The notes under the pieces were generated by a model. The model was given only the letters and a program-made list of their open reading frames with translations, was not told where the DNA came from and made no database searches. Below are positions 1-13,200 of a stretch of 64,000 nt of DNA, in pieces. Position numbers and translations under genes: made by a program. This DNA comes from Cannabis sativa (Eukaryota; Streptophyta; Magnoliopsida; Rosales; Cannabaceae). The stretch lies in contig NC_083608.1 in assembly GCF_029168945.1 (NCBI RefSeq), positions 21,718,136 to 21,782,135 on the forward strand. Direction: 5' to 3'. The first letter of the stretch is position 1; the number at the start of each line of letters is the position of its first letter.

Positions 1-192
1 TTATACTCTGCTACAGAAATGATACAAGGGTTAGAGATCTGAGTGTAAGGAGACATTAATTCGACTGCATCAATGTAAGGTTTTCTTAACTTTATACGTG
101 TTTAATTTATCGTTTTAGAAAGTTCATATTTAGGGTGTTAAACAACATACTTGTGAGTAGATCTAAGATCCAGGTAAAATAAATATCCAACA
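1..192 (+). repeat. 3' end of left LTR
   Basis: This stretch aligns base for base with 8413-8604 with about five substitutions. It ends in CCAACA, giving the usual CA terminus, directly before the primer binding site. The remainder of this LTR lies upstream of the window. Confidence 0.85.
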
Positions 193-194
193 AC

Positions 195-211
195 TGGCCT
201 CAGAGCCATGG
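195..211 (+). other. Primer binding site of gag-only element
   Basis: TGGCCTCAGAGCCATGG starts two bases after the LTR end. It matches the common plant initiator tRNA-Met site TGGTATCAGAGC with two substitutions in the TAT core. Confidence 0.7.
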
Positions 212-2226
212 TAATTGATTTTCTTGCAAGAAATTTGGACTTTAAAACGATTATTTGTTATTTGGATGGTTTCATGTTGTATTGAGTGTTATATGATGAT
301 TGATTGATGTTTGTGAATTTTCGTGAAAAATAATTGAAATTTTGTTTCTGGAATTATTTTTATTGGATAGTATGAAAAAAATTAAGCAAGTTACTTTTTT
401 ACAGAAGTCAATTTCGATTTAATTTGAATTAGTTATGATTTTTTGAAGATTTGAAAAACGATAGGGATGCTGAGCATCACCCACGCGCGCGCGGATTCAG
501 ACAGCATCGACCGTGCTTGCTGTCTGAATCCCTTCATCCGTGCGCAGAAGCTTGTCTGAACCCCCCATTCCCTAAGGTTGCGCGCGCGGACGGCGTTGCA
601 TACCGTCCGTACAGCTCCCAAATTTTTCGTTTTTCTTCGTTTTTTCATGCTTTTTCATGGATTTAAGTTCCGATTTTTTGTGTAGTTTTGTATTTATATA
701 TTTACTATTCCTAATTCAATTCTAATTATCATAATTAATTAATTTAATATTTTTTTTTATTTTAATTAATGATATTAGTGTAATTTGAATTTGAAATTAG
801 TAAATATCTATCTTTTTGCTTAATTATCTATCTTATTTTTAAATTTGATTATATCTTATCTTATTTTTAAATTTAAGGTGAGATATTAAATTTTTTAAAT
901 TAAATTTTTTTTCAAATATTTTGACCTTATTTAAATTTAAAATAAGATAACTATAATCATGTAATTTTAAATAGATGTAAGATATTAACTTTTAAACTTT
1001 GTTATTTTATTTATTTAAATTAAATTTAAAATCTGAAAAAAGATATTTAATTTATCTTTTTTTAATTTTATTTAATTTTTATTTATAAAATAACATTTAA
1101 TTTTTAAAAAGTAGTTAGCAAATTTTGAAATGATATTTAGGTTAGTTGAAACCTAATTTTTCAAAATTGTAGGTTTGATTTTAAATATTTATTTTTTAAT
1201 AATTTCGAAATTTAAATTAATAATATTTTTTTTATTTTTGAAATAAATAAATTTTTTTAATTTTTTTTTTCGAAAATTAAATTTTATTTTTTATTTATTT
1301 ATTTAATAATTTATTTTCGAAATTTATTTATTTAAAATTAAATAAATCCTATTTCCAACTATCCAGTTAACCTTGTTGCAGGAGTATATGGTTTTAGCTT
1401 ATGTGTAAGTTTTCAAAACCTATTATTACTTGATTGCAAATAGCCATGGTTAACTTGTTGACAGATCCAATGATCTGATTTTAACTCATGGCTCCCTTGA
1501 TCAAGTTAATAATTTGTAACAGGTAAATTTTACAATCTTCTTTCATCTGTGTATGACCTAGCAACATGATAGGATCCATCCAAGTGTGTACCTGTGTGAG
1601 CCTATGTGTTTATTTTATTATATAGATGCATATAGGTTGTTGCTAAATAAAATGTCACACCTTGATAGATTTTATTTAGGTCCATTTAGTTATTGGACCT
1701 ATTCAATTAATAACAGTTATTTATTTTAAGGTTAAATTCCTCTCTTTTGAGCCTTGTGTGAGAGTTGGGAGCCATAGAAGTGGGTACGACATACTGAACC
1801 CAGCACCCCCTCACATGAACTACCCCAATTGTGAAGGCCCATTTGCTTGATTTAAATAACTGTACTAGGTTAATTATATTAGTTTGACCTAATAAAATTG
1901 AATTAGCAACATAATTAACTTTTAAAATCTATGAAATTTATTTTCATTTTAATGTTTTAAAATTAATTTTAAGAAAAACACTTTTAGTTTTAGATATTAT
2001 TTGTAGACAAACTATTTGTATTTTTCTTGTATTTAATTAAATATAGAATTTTAACTAACTAGATTCTTTCTGAAACTTATTTAATTAAATATTCCTATTT
2101 AAGTTATAAATTAGTTGTAGCAACTGATTTTTCTTATCTAACTTAAATTTGAATATTTTATTTAAATTTTAAATTAAGTTGAGGAATCCTAGGCATTAGT
2201 TATTAAAGATTCTTAAGATATTTTTT

Positions 2227-2323
2227 AAGTTAATATCTTTTCGAATATTAACTTAAAATGGAATATTTTAGATATTTTTTAAGTTAATATCTTTTCGAAT
2301 ATTAACTTAAAATGGAATATTTT
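2227..2323 (+). repeat. Two tandem hairpin-forming repeats, 54-bp period
   Basis: The block starting AAGTTAATATC at 2227 recurs from 2281. Each copy contains the inverted pair AAGTTAATAT and ATATTAACTT separated by a short CTTTTCGA-type loop, so each could fold into a hairpin. Confidence 0.8.
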
Positions 2324-3683
2324 TCAAATTAAGTGGTTACAACTTAATTTTTGATATTTAATTAAATCTAAATTTGAAATTATTTAAGTTTTAGATTTTT
2401 CTAAACAACTTAAATTAGATATTTTTCAAATTTTTTGTTGAAAAGATACTTAGTCAAATAAGATATTTTCTATATAGTTATTTCTAGACTACTTATTATT
2501 TCTAATATTTAAATAGGAAAATTTTATACATTGTGAAATTAATTATTTAAATAATTAATTTTGGTACAATTTTATTTAAGTATATTTTTTCCTAGTATTA
2601 AACTAGAAATTAATAATTAAGCCTTCTTTACACTTAATTATTTATTTCTTGAATTTGATACATTTAGTAGTGAGTCGTCGGCATATCGCGCGTAACAAAT
2701 CCTTATTAAGTAATGGGTTTTTAAGATGCAGGCTGCTCTTTAAAAAAATTTAAATATCTAAGTTGATTTTCATCATGATACTTAAATATTTATTTTTCAT
2801 GACACTTAATTAAATAGAAAATTATTTTTAAGTTGAAATTTAATTTTTCAACCTAAATTTAAATAATTTTCAAAATATATATATTTCTCTTTATTTTATT
2901 AATCAATTTCGAAAAAATTGCATTTTATTTATGCAATATTTTTTAATTCATCTTGAAAAATAGATTGAGTTGTAAATTAATTATTTATTTTAATTAATTC
3001 TTGGGTCAACTTAAATCAATGATTTTTTCATATATTGATTAATTTTAAAATAAAGAAAGTTAAAATATATATTATTAGAAATTGAATTAACTAGTCAAAA
3101 GGAAAATCTAGATAGGTGATATTTTTGCTTGAAGTATTTTTTCTAAGTTTTATTATTTTCGAAATTTGTATAATTTTTATACTTTAATTTTTTCAAATAC
3201 AATAAATATATTCTCAAGGAAATTTTTAAGTTGCTAATTAATCTAATTTAATTCAACTTAAATTAATTTCCTTAATATTTATATTTAAGATTATTACTAA
3301 GATGGAAATAATTAATTTTATTTCAATCACCATCTAAGTATAATTTTATAAATATTATATTAAATTCTTATTTTTGAATTTTAATTCTAAATTTCGAATT
3401 TAATGAGAATTTATTTATTAGAATAATAAAGAAAATACATTTTAAAGAATGAGCTTTATTATTATTAAGATATTCGATCTCCATTGTTGATTTTACATCG
3501 CGTTTGTTTTAGTGAGTAATCCTCCCTAATAGAGGAACGTTCATTAGCAATTTCGCACCGTTTAATCTCGAAAGATAAGTAGTTTGTAAGTGTTTTATAT
3601 GGTATAGATCACCCTAATGGTGGCGACCATATTTGACTTGCAAATTGCGAAACAATGGTAGTAGCTCATAAGATAGAATAGCC

Positions 3684-3819
3684 TTGACTCTCGCCTAAAC
3701 GGGACAACGCTGGATTCCAATCTTGATCGAATAAAAGGTTGCTAGAATGTTTAACATTTTAGATGAGCTGACAACTCTATTCAATAGATGGTAGCTTCGA
3801 CTCTCGCCTAAACGAGACA
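3684..3819 (+). repeat. Duplicated GACTCTCGCCTAAACG motif before gag
   Basis: The string GACTCTCGCCTAAACG followed by GGACA or AGACA occurs at about 3686 and again at about 3799, each preceded by a GGTAGT/GGTAGC-like stretch. It lies in the one less AT-rich part of the leader, about 200-300 bases upstream of the gag start. It may be a cis-acting signal of the element, but that is inference. Confidence 0.6.
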
Positions 3820-3994
3820 CTGATATCAGTTTGTTGAAAAACCTTGAAAATTATTTAGGATTGAATTTTTAAGTATTTTCTCATATCATTCCTACTTGCT
3901 ATGTGCTTATAATTTCTGAATTGATTTTGTGTTAAACCATTATTGATTTCTATTTGTTGATTTCTATTATTTTGTAGTATCCTGTATTGTCATA

Positions 3995-4861
3995 ATGAAT
4001 CCCATATTATCACTGCTGACTGAAAATAAGCTGAATGGATCTAACTTTCCTAAATGGAATGAGAACATTAATATTGCTCTCATAGGAGAAAGTGTCTTGT
4101 TTGTTTTAACTGAGCCGTCACCTAAAGTGCCTAGGGATAATGCATCCAAAGCTGTGAAAGAAAAGTATGAGCGTTGGCAGAAAGCAAATGACAAAGCTCT
4201 ATACTTTATGCTTTCCAGCATGGTTGACACCCTCAAAACTTGGTTTTCTAAAACCGAAAAGGCTGCTGAAGTAATGACGAAGTTAAATGAGCTATTCGGT
4301 AAGGCATCACTTCAGTCTCGCTTTGACGCGACTAAGAAGTACATTAATGCACGGATGGAACCTCATCAAAACGTGTGTGACCATGTTCTCCTCATGGCAA
4401 GTTATTTCTAAGAAGCCCAGGATCATGGTGCTGAAATGGATAGCACTACTCAAGTAAGCCTTATCTTGAATAGTCTGACTCCAGCATTTCTACCATACAC
4501 ATCAAATTATGTCATGAATAAGAAGGACATAGACTTTCATGAGTTAGTCAATGACCTTCAGACTTATGAAAATTTGATGGGAGGACCCAAGAAGAAAGGG
4601 AGTAAACCTCACAATCCTGGGAATGGTAATGGGACGGTTAAACCTGAAGCAAATGTTGCCTCTGCTTCGAAACCCAAATCAAAGAAGAAGTGGAAGAACA
4701 CCAAGAAGCGAACAAAAGCCATGAAGAATAAAAAGGCTCCTCCTTCTGGTGATGCTACACTTAAAAGAAAGTGTTTCTACTGCAATGAGAAAGGTCATTG
4801 GAAACCCCAATGTCCTAAACTTCTTGCAAAGAAACAAGGTATTTCTATTTATAAACTTTAA
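3995..4861 (+). pseudogene. gag-like protein of non-autonomous Copia element, one in-frame stop
   Basis: A single frame of 289 codons reads as a Copia-type Gag (UBN2/DUF4219-like). It starts MNPILSLLTENKLNG with the typical NFPKWNENI segment near residue 20, continues through a helical capsid-like part, and ends with a lysine-rich tail and one CCHC zinc knuckle (CFYCNEKGHWKPQC, 4772-4813). A TAA at 4409-4411 interrupts the frame once after residue 138, and the same frame then resumes. The frame closes soon after the knuckle, and no protease is fused to it. A stretch reading WIYDSG in another frame near 4890 could be a protease relic, but that is weak. In life such a protein would package element RNA in cytoplasmic particles. 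Confidence 0.75.
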
Positions 4862-6696
4862 GAGTTTTAGTGAATTATTATCCAATTGGATTTATGATTC
4901 TGGACTAACTTTGTTTATTTGTTTTCTTCTTTTTATAGGCCAAGCTACTTGAACTCAGATGAGTTGGATCGGAAAGCTAGACCAGGGGTGAAATCGTCCA
5001 GATGAAGATGAAGCTCTTCAATTTATTTTTTGAATTAATTGTTTTAGTTTAAAGACAATTTGGATTTCAAATTTTAGTTAGGGATATTTATCCCTGCTTT
5101 TCTCATATTGTTGCAATACATTTTTTTTTAATTATTATTAATAAAGTTTCTTTATTTTCAAAATTCCACAATTGCAATTTATGAGATTGAGCTTCATTAA
5201 AATTTATCTTCATCAATTATTACCACATTATATTTATATGTTTGTATGTGTAAGTGTTTTTATTATTGATGCAAATTCTATAATATTTACAACTCTTCAT
5301 AGAGTTATATTAAATAAACACTAGAATTTATTTCAATGTTTATTAAGAATTGTTAATTCTAATACAATTATTAAGAATTTGTTTAATAAAAGGATCTTTT
5401 GATCTGATAGGGGTGGAGAAAAGTTAAGAAAACTATGCAGTTCAACGATCTTTTATATCTAATGAACTCTAAATAGTATTCAACTCTACATAAACTCTAT
5501 CACACTAAAAGAATAATGATCTTTACAACCTTTAGGGGTGGATCATAATCTCTATATATACTTAGGGGTGGAGTTTATCCACAGTACCCTATATGTATAT
5601 ACTTAGGGGTGGAGTCTAATCCACAATTCCCTATGTAACACATATTTTCTTTAAACATGGAAGTAATATAATGAGTTAGCTATTATCAATATAAATCCTT
5701 GATCTTGATTGTATGTTCCATTTCGTTTTACTGTTGTAAGTAAAAGTTTGATACCTATGAAAGTTCTTTGATAAAGTTTCACACTACCTTAATTGAGTGG
5801 GAGAATTTTAAAATTCTATACCCATCTTCATTAGGTTGATACTTGTGATAGCTACTTAAGAACACTACTGAAAAGCAAATATAACCATTCACATGGATAG
5901 GTATAACTTATCAGAATTATGAGAATAAGATAAAGAACTTTAGTTCAGTCCATTCGAATGACTTGAACTATGAATTCTTAATCCTCATAAAATTTTATAG
6001 TATCTTAATTTTGATTACTTAATCTCTGGCATGTATTTTTCACTTCAAATACTAGTCTGCTGTGTTGATGACTTAGTCTTAACTTAAAGTTTCAGACTAA
6101 TATAAAAGTCACAACTAGGTAACTCTCCAAACAATCAGAGATTAAAAGTATTATTTAACCAGACATCTGCTATTGAGTGGGAGCTATCTGAGATGTAATC
6201 AAATAGGGAACATTAGAAGATATTCAAGAAAGATTTATGAAAGTGATCTATATGTTAGATATTAAGGAACTGTGTATCAGTTGTCCTGGTATCTCACCAA
6301 CTCATTTCGAGATTTCATGAGATGGTGTTTACTTTGGGGGTGGAGGAATTATTCTATAATAATTCAAGCTCTACCAGAGAAGAGTTATAACTTTGTAGAT
6401 TCAAAAATACCAGAAAGTTATATTACTAAAGAAGAGTCTACATTGTATTATCTCAATTCCATATTTTAAAATATGAGAGATATGTCTTCAATTAATTCAG
6501 ATGTACTTTTAAAACAGTTAAGATTTCAGTATCCCTTGATAAGTAAAGCATATAGTAAAGGATGTTTCATAAGTGAATTTATGAACTAGTTTCCAGAAAT
6601 TTGGGTGGATTCAAATATACTACACTTGATCTGAAGATCAAGACATCAGATTGACCTATTTGCACAATTTGTTTTATATTAGTGCAAGTGGGATTT
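4862..6696 (+). other. Non-coding 3' part of gag-only element
   Basis: No pol domain is recognisable in any frame. The motif TAGGGGTGGA recurs four times between about 5408 and 5612, and TTGAGTGGGAG occurs twice (about 5798 and 6174). The purine-rich AAGTGGGATTT immediately before the right LTR (6686-6696) is the likely polypurine tract. Confidence 0.6.
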
Positions 6697-8604
6697 TGTT
6701 GGGTTTTATGCCCTAAATAAAACTCTTTACAATCTGATTAGTTATCAATATAAGAAATTTGAAGTGATTGTTGTTTGCATGAATTTTACATGCTAATGGT
6801 TTAATATGTTTATTACATTTACACACAAAATCAGTTAAATCCTGATCATATGTTTATTCACAATTACAGTATCGTCAACACAGTGGAATGTGATTGTGAT
6901 CATATGAATCAAAAGACTTGGTCCCTGTTTCATCAGTATAATTGGATTTACACTAATGTGATAATCAGCGATGATGTGTACTTACACTTGGAGTAAGTGT
7001 TATGTTCTTTCTAGGACATTAGTAAAGTATACTAGTTTCGAATGTATGGAGTATACATTGGACTGGACCGATATTGCAACTAAGTTAAGATATTACAAAC
7101 TTACCGTCATATATATCTTTCCAAGTCAATATCAATAGTTGATCTTAAGATTAAGAGAATCTAAATCCTGATATGCTTAGGCTCGACTCAGGAGTGTTAT
7201 TCATGTTCTTTGATTTATTAGTTAAGCCTACTTTTGGGTCAGGGTGATACGTATATTTTGGGAACATGATAGTATGATTGAGTGGGAGTACTGAGCATAA
7301 ATATGGAATCTATAGCTTCTACTGGTGTATATAAGTCAAGTGATGATTCCCTTCGAGCTTAGCAAATAGAAGTAAATGGATGAGCTCTTGTTTAACTGAC
7401 TAATTATTAGATCACTAAACACCATTTACAGGTAGCTAAGTGTTTTAAGGGGCAAAATACATTGAGGGGTGAGAACGGTAAAGAAATCTCATCTCGATAG
7501 AAATCCCATCTCGATGTAGATCATCTATATAGAGGATCTTTAAATCACAATAAGATTATAACAATGGTTAAATGAGATAGCATATTGATATCGTGAAACA
7601 TATAATATGCTCTATATAAGTCTGAGAGTGCAATTCTAAGTTCTAAAAGTGGATTCAACGAAGAATTAATAAGTAAGAATTTACTTGGTAAATTTGGTTC
7701 ACTTATTGGAAGCTCAGCATGTAGATCCATGGTCCATTGAGAACATTCTGCTTGTAAGACTCATTAATTGATTCATGATTGATCAATTATAATTCTAAAG
7801 TTAGACTATGTCTAATTTTATGAATTTTCACTAAGCATGGGTGAAATTGTAAAGAAAAGAGATTCTAGGTTTATTTATTTATTAATGGACTTTATATGTC
7901 TAGTTAATAATTAAATTAAATGACAATATTATTTAATAATCTATTTTAGTTATTAAATAATTAGTTTTGGCATTTAAAAGGTTAGAATTGGAAAATTGGC
8001 GTTTTTTAGAAAATAGAAATAAAATTTGATAAAACTGCAAAATCAAGTGGGGCCCATAAACTACACCATGGCCGGCCACTTATTTGTGGAATTTCAAATT
8101 AATATTTTCATTATTTTAATGCCAAATAATTCCTAACCTAAACCTAGTAGTTTCCTATAAATAGAAAGTGATGGCTCAGTCAAAATAACACATTCATAAG
8201 TTATCTGACAGAAATTTCTCTCTTCAGAAAAACTGAGCCTTCCCTATTTTCTATACCTGGCCGAAACCCTCTTCTCTCTTTTCTCTTCATCAATTTCGTG
8301 ACCCTAGTGAAAGAGTAAGTGCCCACACACAACAAGCAGTAACTCAATCATAGATTGGAAGACTGTGAAGGATCAAACTCAAAGAAGAAGGACATTCGGG
8401 CTCAGATCTTGATTATACTCTGCTACAGAAAGGATACAAGGGTTAGAGATCTGAGTGGAAGGAGACATTAATTCGGCTGCATCAATGTAAGGTTTTCTTA
8501 ACTTTATACGTGTTTAATTTATCGTTTTAGAAAGTTCATATTTAGGGTGTTAAACAACATACTTGTGAGTAGATCTAAGATCCATGTAAAATAAATATCC
8601 AATA
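6697..8604 (+). repeat. Right LTR of gag-only element (1908 bp)
   Basis: It begins TGTTGGGTTTTATGCC after the polypurine tract and ends where the match to the left LTR ends. The terminal CA seen in the left copy reads TA here. It contains a TATA box at 8156. The two visible LTR ends are about 97-98 percent identical over 192 bases, so the insertion is fairly young. Confidence 0.85.
8156..8164 (+). promoter_or_regulatory. LTR TATA box
   Basis: TATAAATAG sits in the last quarter of the right LTR, preceded by CC. This is the expected position for the U3 promoter that drives the element's RNA in the left LTR. Confidence 0.5.
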
Positions 8605-8950
8605 GGTATATATATTTTATTGTATGGTATATAATTTTTGTTGTTTATAGTATATCATTTACTTAAGATGATATTTAGTTTCTATTTTATTATATATAAT
8701 TTTTTTGGTATGTATACATATTTTAATAGTGTTATATATAATTTTGTTAGTATGACATATATATATTTTGTGAGTATTAATTTAGTATTGCTATAATTTC
8801 TTTGTGGTATATAATTTTATTACTACGGTATATTAATTTTCAGTGATACGATATATCAAATACTGTTATATATATATATTTAATAATCTAATATATTTAT
8901 TCGTTTTTGTTATAATATAATAATATGCAATACTAAAAAAATAATATAAT
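8605..8950. other. AT-rich spacer ending in LINE target-site copy
   Basis: Low-complexity TA/TTTTA-rich DNA with no reading frame. Its last 16 bases (8935-8950, seven A then TAATATAAT) are repeated at 13703-13718 and form the TSD of the following LINE. Confidence 0.7.
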
Positions 8951-8985
8951 GCTAGGGCTTGACTTTCAGCGTCGTGCTTGTGGCT

Positions 8986-9970
8986 ATGGTAGGTCGAGGC
9001 CGACCGCGAAAGAGTAATCTCTAGGGAATCACCAAGAACGCAGGGAAGAAGAAGAAGAAACAGGGACCGAATTCCTTGGAACAACCTCTCAAGGTTAAAT
9101 CGATGAACAAAATTTTGGGGGTGGAAGCCATGGAGTTCTCGGAACAAGACCTAGAAACAAAATTTGGGGAAAAGGAGGAGCTTAATGAGCTTATTCTTTC
9201 CCCTAAATAGTCTCTGCAGTAGATATAGAGGATGGATGATATCAATCAAGATTTCAATCGGTTCTTGATGGCTTCTTCTAGGTGTGAAGAACAAGTAAAA
9301 ATAGGTAAGGAAACTATTTCACAAATCTTACGTTCGAGTAATGTGATTCAAAATTTGAACTCAAAATTTGGGGAACCTCTGACTGAAAACTTTAGGGAGA
9401 ATAAAGGGGCTAAAATTGAGATTGAAAATATAGAAGAAGAGGTGAATTTTTGGAATTCCTCTTTAGTTTGTTATGTCGTAGGAGCTAATCCACCTCTGAG
9501 AACAGACTGTGGAAGGAGAAGGTGGATAAAATAGGACTAATAAACTCGGACGTATTCATTGTAAGGTCCACTATAATGGAGTATAGAGATGAAGTGTTGC
9601 ACGGGGGGATATGAAACCTTGGAATGCAACCACCAATTTTAGAAAGGAGGATGTGCGCACTGCCCCTATTTGGGTTCAATTACGTAGATTGGACTTTAAA
9701 TACTGGGGTAAGCGTTCACTATTCAAAATTACTAGGCAGCTTGGAGAGCCACTAAAAATAGATCGTATTACAGAGAGGAAAGAAAGACTTAGAATCATGG
9801 TGGAGCTTAAAATTTCACAAGAGTTTCTAAATAAACTACAATTTACTAATGAAATAGATCAAGAAATGGAAGTAGATGTTTTATATGAATCGACCCCTAC
9901 TCTTTGCACTCACTATCAAGGAATAAGTCATGTGGCATTAGAATGTAAGGAGAAGTCAATTCAAAAATAA
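8986..9970 (+). pseudogene. LINE ORF1 (RNA-binding protein) remnant
   Basis: Translation starts MVGRGRPRKSN, the characteristic beginning of plant L1 ORF1 proteins, then hits a TAG at 9022. The same frame continues with further stops at 9208, 9220 and 9226 and reads on from 9232 to 9534. A frameshift then moves the reading to 9611-9970, where the DUF4283-like WVQLRRLDFKYWG segment and a degenerate zf-CCHC_4 end (CTHYQGISHVALEC) are visible. The normal product binds LINE RNA. This one cannot be made as a single protein. Confidence 0.75.
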
Positions 9971-10212
9971 GAATGGGTAGTTAAGAAGACCTTCTTGGAG
10001 AAAGTGCAGTAAAAGATTAAGGAGGTGGATCAAAATGGCTTTCAGAAAGTAAAAAGTGGGAAAAAGATAATGATACAGCAAGACCCTCCAAGAACCACAG
10101 AGATAAAAAATGTTTTTCAAGCTTTAAGGGAACTTGAAGATAATGATGCAGCTACGGAACACATGGAAGAATTTGAGAATTGAAACTAATGGGGGTGAAC
10201 CTCCTCAAACTC

Positions 10213-13200
10213 ATGGATAGAATTATGAGTTGGAATGTCAGGGGGATCAACAAGCAAAATAAACAAATGGAGGTCAAGAAATCGATTACTTCCTTAAGAG
10301 TTGTCTTGGTTGGTCTCCTTGAAACAAGAATAAAAGCTTCGAAGCTAGGGGTTGCATATCTTACTATGTTTGATGGGTGGTGTTTCTCTACGAACTTGGC
10401 CTGGCACCCAGGGGGACAATCATTATCAGTTGGAATCCTAGCATGTTTGATGTCAATATTCTCTTCTGTTCTAGCCAACTTATGCATCTTGAAGTGGTTT
10501 CTAAGGCAAGGAAAGAGAGATTTTTTTACTACCTTTGTCTATGCATTTAATGATGAGGTAGGAAGAGGAAGTCTGTGGAAGGATTTAGAGAAAATGGGAT
10601 CAGGACTAGTTGCACCATGGTTAGTTTTGGGTGATTTTAACAATATTCTTAATAATGAGGAGAGGGTAGGAAGAAGAGTAAAGCCAAAAAAAAAGTAAAA
10701 GCTTTTCGAAGCTGTATTGAGGTGTGCAAGTTAGAAGATGTGAAATATTCTGGGAATTTCTTTACTTGGAATAATAAACAGGGGAAGGATGATTGAATTT
10801 ACTCGAAGATAGACAGAGTTATGGCCAACCAGCCATGGCTTGATAAGTTTAACACAATTGAAGCTGTTTTTTTTATCAGAAGGCACTTTTGACCATAGTC
10901 TGGCAGTACTATCAGTATATCATAAGATGAATTTTGGGAAGAGGTCCTTTAAATTTTTTCATTTTTGGCAGCAAGCTCCGGGGTTTATTGAGATTCTAAA
11001 AGTTAATTGGGAGAAAAATCTGGTTGGGATGCCTGAGTATAAGTTAGTAGGGAAGTTGAAGATTCTTAAAGGGGCATTGAAAGACTTTAATAAAAACAGT
11101 GTTGGGGATATCCAAGTTGCAGAAACCTCAACATATCAGTCCCTTTTTACATGTTAAGAGGAGCTGAACAAGAACCCTTTGTGTGAACAACTAATGGAAA
11201 AAGAAAAGGAGATCCGAAAGAAGTATGGGGATATCCACAAAGCTTATTTGTTGTTTCTACAACGAAAAGCAAAGGTGCAATGGGTCAAAGATGGAGATGA
11301 TAACACAGCAGCCTTTCATGCCAGTATCAAAACTTGAAGAGCACAGAATAAAATTTATAGCATTAAAGATAAGAGTGGAGTTTGGGTGGACAAACCAAAG
11401 CAAGTCAGCTAAGCCTTCCTTCAATACAACATTGAATTGCTAGGAACCAGAATGGAGAAGAGGAAATCGGTTAAGTCAATTGTTAATGTTAACTGATCAA
11501 CAAAAAAAAATGTTGTTGAAACAATATTCTTCAAAAGAAGTTAAAAATGCAGTTTTTGGTATTCCTGGCATTAAAGCTCTAGGGCCAGATGGGTATAGCA
11601 GCTATTTTTCCAAGATTGGGATATAGTGGGGGAAGGGGTATGTCAAGCAATTATTTCTTTTTCGAGTTCAGATTAGCTCCTAAAAGAGATTAATTCTACC
11701 ACCTTAACTCTTATTCCAAAAAATAGATGCCCGAATATTGTAAGTGACTTTCGTCTCATTGCCTGCTGCAATGTAATATACAAGGTGGCAACCAAGATTA
11801 TTTGTGCAAGATTGAGGGATATTATTCTTTTGCTGGTAGTTCAAAATCAATAAGGATTTATCAAAGGGAAGTTTATTACTTATAATATAATGATTTGCCA
11901 AGACTTGGTTAAACATTATGGGAGAAAAAACTCGCAAGCTAATTGTATGGTGAAATTAGATCTCCGAAAGAAGTATTTATCGAAGAAATACTTTACACCT
12001 TTCAGTTTCCAAAAGATTTCATTCAGCTCATAATGGTGTGTTTAACAACACCAAAATTTAGTTTAATGTTCAATGGATCTTCTCATGACTTTTTTGAAGC
12101 AAAAAAAGGGCTTAGACAGGGCGATCCAATGTCTCTACTCCTATTTGTGCTTGGCATGGAATACTTGTCAGGATTTTTGAAAAAGATTGGCAAGCATAGA
12201 GATTACAAATTTCATAAAAGGTGTGCTAAAATACAATTGAATCATCTTTGTTTCGCAGATGGTGTGGTATTATTTTGTCACGGGAATTTCAAGTCTTTAT
12301 ATCTCATGCTACAAGGGCTCAAATTATTTTCCTAAACTTCTAGCCTTCTTCCAAATGAGAGCAAATCTGTTTTCTATACCAGTGGTATGGATCACCGAGA
12401 GATACAAAGGGTCAAAGAAGCATCATGTTTTTCACACTCCTTGCTGCCTTTTAGATATTTGGGGGTGCCTATATGTGCAAAGAAGCTTTCTACAGTGGAG
12501 AGCAAAATTCTCATTGAGAAAATGGTTGGTAGAATACGAGTTTGGAGTTCTAGAAACTTGTCTTTTGCAGAGCCAGTTACTTTGATAAATTTTATTCTAA
12601 TTACCATACATGCTTATTGGAGCCAAATTATAATTCTTCCCAAGAAAGTTTTACAAAAAGTTAATACTATATGTAGAGCCTTTCTTTGGAAGGGGACTGC
12701 CATGCATGATGGGCCAGGTTATGTGTCTTACGAAGATGTATGTCAACCCAAGTAAGTAGGAGGTCTTCGAATCTGGAATGTTATCTTATGGAATAGAGCA
12801 TTGATTGGAAAAATTATGGGCTATTAACCAAGCAAGATAATCTATGGGTTAAATGGGTCCACATTGTATGTTTGGGAGGAACTAATTGGTGGGACTATAA
12901 TGTAACTACTAATTGTAGTTGGTATTGGAGGCAAATAGTGGATGTGAAGAATCAAATCAAGGGAATCAACAACTTTCAACAGGAGATGGTAAGTAGTTAC
13001 AACATTAAACATGTCTATAAATTAATTGTTATCTATGGAAAAGGATAGAGTTCACATGAATGATGTTGTTTGGGGACGATTAAGTTTACCATAACATCGT
13101 TTCATTCTTTGGCTGGTTAAATAGAGCGCCTGCAAATCAAAGATAGACTCTTCAGATATAATATTTCATCGGATTCAGATTGCTTGGTGTGTGGCTCTAA

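Larger units (their letters stand above)
193..3990 (+). other. AT-rich non-coding leader of gag-only element
   Basis: About 3.8 kb without a credible reading frame, dominated by A/T runs and short inverted repeats. A GC-richer island at 450-620 and an ordered, less AT-rich block at 3470-3840 just before gag stand out. No pol remnant was recognised. Ordinary Copia leaders are much shorter, so this length is unusual. Confidence 0.6.
1..8604 (+). mobile_element. Gag-only (non-autonomous) Copia-like LTR retrotransposon, left LTR cut by window edge
   Basis: The first 192 bases match 8413-8604 with only a few substitutions, so they are the 3' end of the left LTR and the 3' end of the right LTR. 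Between them lie a tRNA-Met-type primer binding site, a 3.8-kb AT-rich leader, one gag-like reading frame with a zinc knuckle, about 1.8 kb of non-coding 3' sequence and a short purine tract before the right LTR. I could find no integrase, reverse transcriptase or RNase H motif in any frame, so the element would depend on an autonomous partner. This architecture resembles the TR-GAG type of plant retrotransposon. The left TSD is outside the window. Confidence 0.8.

Noticed and set aside
433..666. Overlapping open frames on both strands in a GC-richer island
   Set aside because: Lies in the non-coding leader of the gag-only element. No domain, and the two frames mirror each other.
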